From the NCBI GenBank assembly GCA_041591895.1, contig JBFHRE010000109.1, positions 1 to 8,016 of the forward strand: 8,016 nucleotides of DNA, read 5' to 3'. Below are positions 4,998-8,016 of this stretch, piece after piece; within the stretch, counting starts at the first letter, position 1; each line of letters opens with the position of its first letter. This stretch comes from JBFHRE01 sp041591895. GTDB taxonomy: Bacteria > Actinomycetota > Acidimicrobiia > Spongiisociales > ZC4RG35. The notes under the pieces were generated by a model. The model worked only from the letters and a program-made list of their open reading frames with translations. It searched no databases and was not told the DNA's origin. Both the position numbers and the translations under genes were made by a program.

Positions 4998-7900
4998 GAC
5001 GAAGGTGTCCGAGACCCCCCGGTATGCCGAACTGCACTGTCACACCAATTTCTCGTTTCTCGATGGTGCCTCCCATCCTGAGGACCTGGTCGCGGTCGCA
5101 ACAGAGCTCGGGTATGACGCTCTGGCGGTGACCGACCACGACGGCTTCTACGGAGCGGTCAAGGTGATGCAAGCGGCGGTCGACCACGGTATGCCGGTGG
5201 TCTATGGGGTGGAGATCGGGATCGACCCACCGGGAGATGGAGCGAGGGACGGGGATCTCGACGACGAGCCCGACGATCCGTTCGAGGCTGCCGGGCAATG
5301 GGATGTCGCCCGGATGGCCGCCGAGAAGGATCTTCAGGCCGGGGAAGGCAAGCGGAGGGGCCGGACGGTTCGCGCCCACGGGTCGAAGACCCCCGATCAG
5401 CATCTGGCAGATCACCTGGTTCTCCTGGCAGGCTCGCCGGTCGCCTATTCGGCGATCTCGCGGTTTGTGTCGGCCGGGCAGCTGAGAGGTGAGAAAGACC
5501 GGGCCATACATGCCTGGAGTGGCCTGCAGGATCTTGCGGGTGAACCGGATGTCTACTGCCTGACCGGATGCTGGCAGGGCGCGATCCCGCGAGCGATCCA
5601 GCGGGACGACCTCGAAGGGGCGCTCCGGGAGGCCGTCCGCCTCAAGGAGCTGTTCGGGCCGAGGTTGCTCGTCGAGCTGTGGCACCACGGGCTACCCGAC
5701 GACGACCTCCGGAACGACGGGTTGTGGGAGGTTGCCCGCCGCCTCGATCTGTCTGCAGTCGCGACCAACCAGGTCCACCATGCCCGGCGCTCGGACGCCG
5801 ATCTGGCCGACGTGCTGGCGGCCGTGGCAGGACGTCGGGACCTGGCGGGTGCCGATGGCTACCGGTCGGCCACAGACGAGCGATTTCTCAAGTCACCCGA
5901 CGAGATGGCTCGCCGTTTCGTTCGCTATCCAGGTGTGGTTGCCAGGGCGGCGGCGCTGGGGAGGAGACTGGCATTCGACTTGAAACTGGTTGCCCCCCGG
6001 CTCCCTCCGTTTCCCATGCCGGGCCACTTTCGCTCTGAGATGGAGTATCTGCGTCATCTGACCTTCGAGGGCGCTCGGAGCGGCTATCCGGGGGTGGGGG
6101 AGGGAGGCATCGAGCCGGGGGCGAGGGCGAGGCTCGAGCACGAACTCGACATCATCGATCGGTTGGGTTTTCCCGGGTACTTCCTCGTCGTGAAGGACAT
6201 CGTGGACTATGCCCGGGCCCAGGACATCTACTGTCAGATCAGGGGGTCGGGGGCCGACTCCGCCGTTTGCCGGTGCATCGGCCTGACCCGGGTCGATCCG
6301 ATCCGTCTGGGTCTCCCGTTCGAGCGCTTCCTGTCGGAGGAACGCGGCAGACCGCCGGACATCGATCTCGATCTAGAGGCCGACCGACGGGAGGAGGTCA
6401 TCCAGTACTGCTACCGCCGGTACGGACGCGAGCGGGCCGCCATGGTGGCGAATGTCGTCACGTATCGGGCTCGATCGGTGGTGAGAGATGTCGGGAAGGT
6501 CTTCGGGATGTCCCAGGCCCAGGTAGACGGACTGTCCAGGTACGTCGACACCCGTGACCCCAAGAAGCTGCGCCTCGAGGCCCCGCTCCCGCACGGTCTC
6601 ACCGCCGACCTGATCTACGACGTCTGCTGGCGGCTGGACGGATTTCCCCGTCATCTGGGGATCCACTCGGGAGGGGTGGTGATCGCCGACCGCCCTCTGC
6701 ATCAGGTGGTGCCGATCGAGTGGGGGAGGATGGAGGGTCGTACGGTCCTCCAGTGGGACAAGGACGATTGCGCCGCGATCGGGATCGTGAAGTTCGATCT
6801 GCTCGGATTGGGGATGCTCAACGCCTTGCATCTCGCCACCGATCTCATCGAAGAGAGCCACGGAATCGAGATCGACCTGGCCGGCCTGCCTCAGGAGCCG
6901 GCCATCTATCGCCAGCTCACGGCCGCCGACACGGTGGGCCTGTTCCAGGTGGAGTCGCGAGCTCAGATGGCGACGCTCCCGAAGATGAAACCGACCACCT
7001 TCTATGACCTCGCGGTCGAAGTTGCCTTGATTCGCCCCGGGCCGATCCAGGGTCAGTCGGTCCACCCTTATCTGAGGCGACGCAACAAGGAGGAGGCGGT
7101 GAGCTATCCGCATCCGTCGACCGAGCCCATCCTCGCCAAGACGCTCGGCGTGCCGATCTTCCAGGAGCAGTTGATGGAACTCGCACGAGTGTGTGCAGGG
7201 TTCGACGGCGGCCAGTCCGACCGGCTGAGGTCGGCGATGACCCACAAACGCTCGGCAGAGGCGATGGAGAAGTTGAGGGCGGAGGTCTATGCCGGGATGG
7301 AGGGCAAGGGTGTGATCGGCGGGGCGGCCGACGAGATCTGGGAAAAGCTCCAGGGGTTCGCCAGCTTCGGTTTCCCCGAGAGTCATTCCGTCAGTTTCGC
7401 CTACATCGTCTACATGTCCGCCTGGCTGCGCTATCACTATCCGGCCGAGTATCTCGCCGGGCTCCTGAACGCTCAACCGATGGGGTTCTACAGCCCCAAC
7501 ACCCTGGTTCAAGATGCTCAGCGGCATGGTGTCGTGGTGTTCGGACCGGACGTGAACGCCTCTTGGCACGATTGCACCATCGAGCCTCATGACGCCGACC
7601 CCTCCGATGTTGCCCGGTATCTGGGTGGGGCCTGGGTACGAGGGCGCGGGGCCCTGGAGGACCCCTTCCGGTCGGCGGTGGCGATGCGTATGGGTCTTCG
7701 ATATGTCCGAAACCTCGGTACCACCGAGATCTCGCGGATCGAGGCTGCCCGGATGGTGGCGGGACCGTTCGGCGATGCCAAGGATCTCGTGCACCGGACA
7801 GGGTTGCCTGTCGATGCCCTCGAGGCGCTGGCTGCCGCCGGGGCGCTCGAATCGGTGGGGCTGGGTCGGAGAGAGGGACTGTGGGCGGCCGGGGCACTGG

Positions 7901-8016
7901 CCGAGATGGGACCGGATCGATTGCCGCTGGCACCGGGTGTGGATGCTCCCGGTCTCCAGCCGATGACCGATCACGATGCGATGCTGGCGGACCTGTGGTC
8001 GGTGAGCGTCTCGACA
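4993..8016 (+). CDS. dnaE2: Error-prone DNA polymerase III alpha subunit DnaE2 (3' end cut by window edge)
   Basis: 1008 codons are open to the window edge; DnaE2 proteins usually have about 1050-1100 residues, so the C-terminal OB-fold part is missing. This is the damage-inducible C-family polymerase that extends past lesions with ImuA/ImuB-type partners. The PHP domain has ELHCHTNFSFLDGAS (13-27) and TDHDG (47-51), then ATNQVHHA (257-264). The palm carries RGSGADSAVC (417-426), catalytic aspartates in PDIDLD (455-460) and VKFDLLGLG with Asp602 (599-607). IRPGPIQGQSVHPYLRRRN (680-698) and NAQPMGFYSP (826-835) are diagnostic of DnaE2 rather than replicative DnaE1. Odd points are a charged insertion at about 79-136 and Ile416 where a Gly is usual. 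ATG 4993 has an AGGTG 6 nt upstream, inside the SOS box. The promoter model instead favours GTG 5005 as a leaderless start, leaving MSETPRYAELHCHT. The gene is first in its unit; no imuA or imuB lies upstream. Confidence 0.95.
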   Translation, partial: MMTKVSETPRYAELHCHTNFSFLDGASHPEDLVAVATELGYDALAVTDHDGFYGAVKVMQAAVDHGMPVVYGVEIGIDPPGDGARDGDLDDEPDDPFEAAGQWDVARMAAEKDLQAGEGKRRGRTVRAHGSKTPDQHLADHLVLLAGSPVAYSAISRFVSAGQLRGEKDRAIHAWSGLQDLAGEPDVYCLTGCWQGAIPRAIQRDDLEGALREAVRLKELFGPRLLVELWHHGLPDDDLRNDGLWEVARRLDLSAVATNQVHHARRSDADLADVLAAVAGRRDLAGADGYRSATDERFLKSPDEMARRFVRYPGVVARAAALGRRLAFDLKLVAPRLPPFPMPGHFRSEMEYLRHLTFEGARSGYPGVGEGGIEPGARARLEHELDIIDRLGFPGYFLVVKDIVDYARAQDIYCQIRGSGADSAVCRCIGLTRVDPIRLGLPFERFLSEERGRPPDIDLDLEADRREEVIQYCYRRYGRERAAMVANVVTYRARSVVRDVGKVFGMSQAQVDGLSRYVDTRDPKKLRLEAPLPHGLTADLIYDVCWRLDGFPRHLGIHSGGVVIADRPLHQVVPIEWGRMEGRTVLQWDKDDCAAIGIVKFDLLGLGMLNALHLATDLIEESHGIEIDLAGLPQEPAIYRQLTAADTVGLFQVESRAQMATLPKMKPTTFYDLAVEVALIRPGPIQGQSVHPYLRRRNKEEAVSYPHPSTEPILAKTLGVPIFQEQLMELARVCAGFDGGQSDRLRSAMTHKRSAEAMEKLRAEVYAGMEGKGVIGGAADEIWEKLQGFASFGFPESHSVSFAYIVYMSAWLRYHYPAEYLAGLLNAQPMGFYSPNTLVQDAQRHGVVVFGPDVNASWHDCTIEPHDADPSDVARYLGGAWVRGRGALEDPFRSAVAMRMGLRYVRNLGTTEISRIEAARMVAGPFGDAKDLVHRTGLPVDALEALAAAGALESVGLGRREGLWAAGALAEMGPDRLPLAPGVDAPGLQPMTDHDAMLADLWSVSVST

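Noticed and set aside
5227..5400. Frameshift or assembly error in the dnaE2 insertion region
   Set aside because: The same frame carries conserved motifs on both sides (TDHDG before, HLVLLA after), and codon use is unchanged through the segment.
4702..5688. Minus-strand 328-codon frame spanning the dnaE2 5' end and the amine oxidase start
   Set aside because: It would run through the divergent promoter and both conserved genes in wrong frames.
6373..7974. Minus-strand open frame of 533 codons opposite dnaE2
   Set aside because: Antisense to conserved DnaE2 palm and fingers motifs; His/Arg/Pro-rich translation with no family resemblance and no promoter or ribosome binding site noticed.

Overview
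This window looks like chromosome from a high-GC actinobacterium (Actinomycetota). A deep-branching class such as Acidimicrobiia is possible, but that is a guess. Three things support the phylum: a GuaB1-type GMP reductase with CBS domains, a family typical of actinobacteria; a textbook TCGAAC-N4-GTTCGA LexA box of the mycobacterial/Gram-positive type; and strongly GC-rich third codon positions. Coding is dense, with no intergenic gap above 90 bp. I see no RNA gene, CRISPR array, transposase or phage gene.

Layout. Positions 1-4904 carry five genes on the minus strand. In transcription order (right to left) they are an FAD-dependent amine oxidase (4904-3618), a dodecin-like small protein (3621-3400), an MBL-fold hydrolase (3403-2426), a Sua5-type threonylcarbamoyl-AMP synthase (2363-1422) and GuaB1 (1371 to beyond position 1, C-terminus missing). 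The first three genes are joined by 4-nt stop/start overlaps (ATGA, then GTGA). The next two follow after gaps of 62 and 50 bp, so one polycistronic unit is likely. Divergent from it, across an 88-bp intergenic region, an error-prone DNA polymerase III alpha subunit, DnaE2, runs rightward from about 4993 to the window edge. Roughly its last hundred residues are missing.

How it works together. The leftward unit mixes purine salvage (GuaB1), tRNA t6A modification (Sua5) and three poorly defined functions: a flavin oxidase, a dodecin-fold protein and a metallo-hydrolase. DnaE2 is the DNA-damage-inducible translesion polymerase. Its promoter shows the cleanest regulatory signal here: a perfect SOS box filling the 17-bp spacer between a -35-like and a -10-like hexamer, placed so that the mRNA could begin at an in-frame GTG (leaderless).

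Most unusual points: the SOS promoter architecture and its implied start codon; a charged insertion of about 55 residues in the PHP domain of DnaE2; and a dodecin-like protein, translationally coupled to a flavoprotein, that appears to lack both classical flavin-contacting residues. I found no wholly new system.
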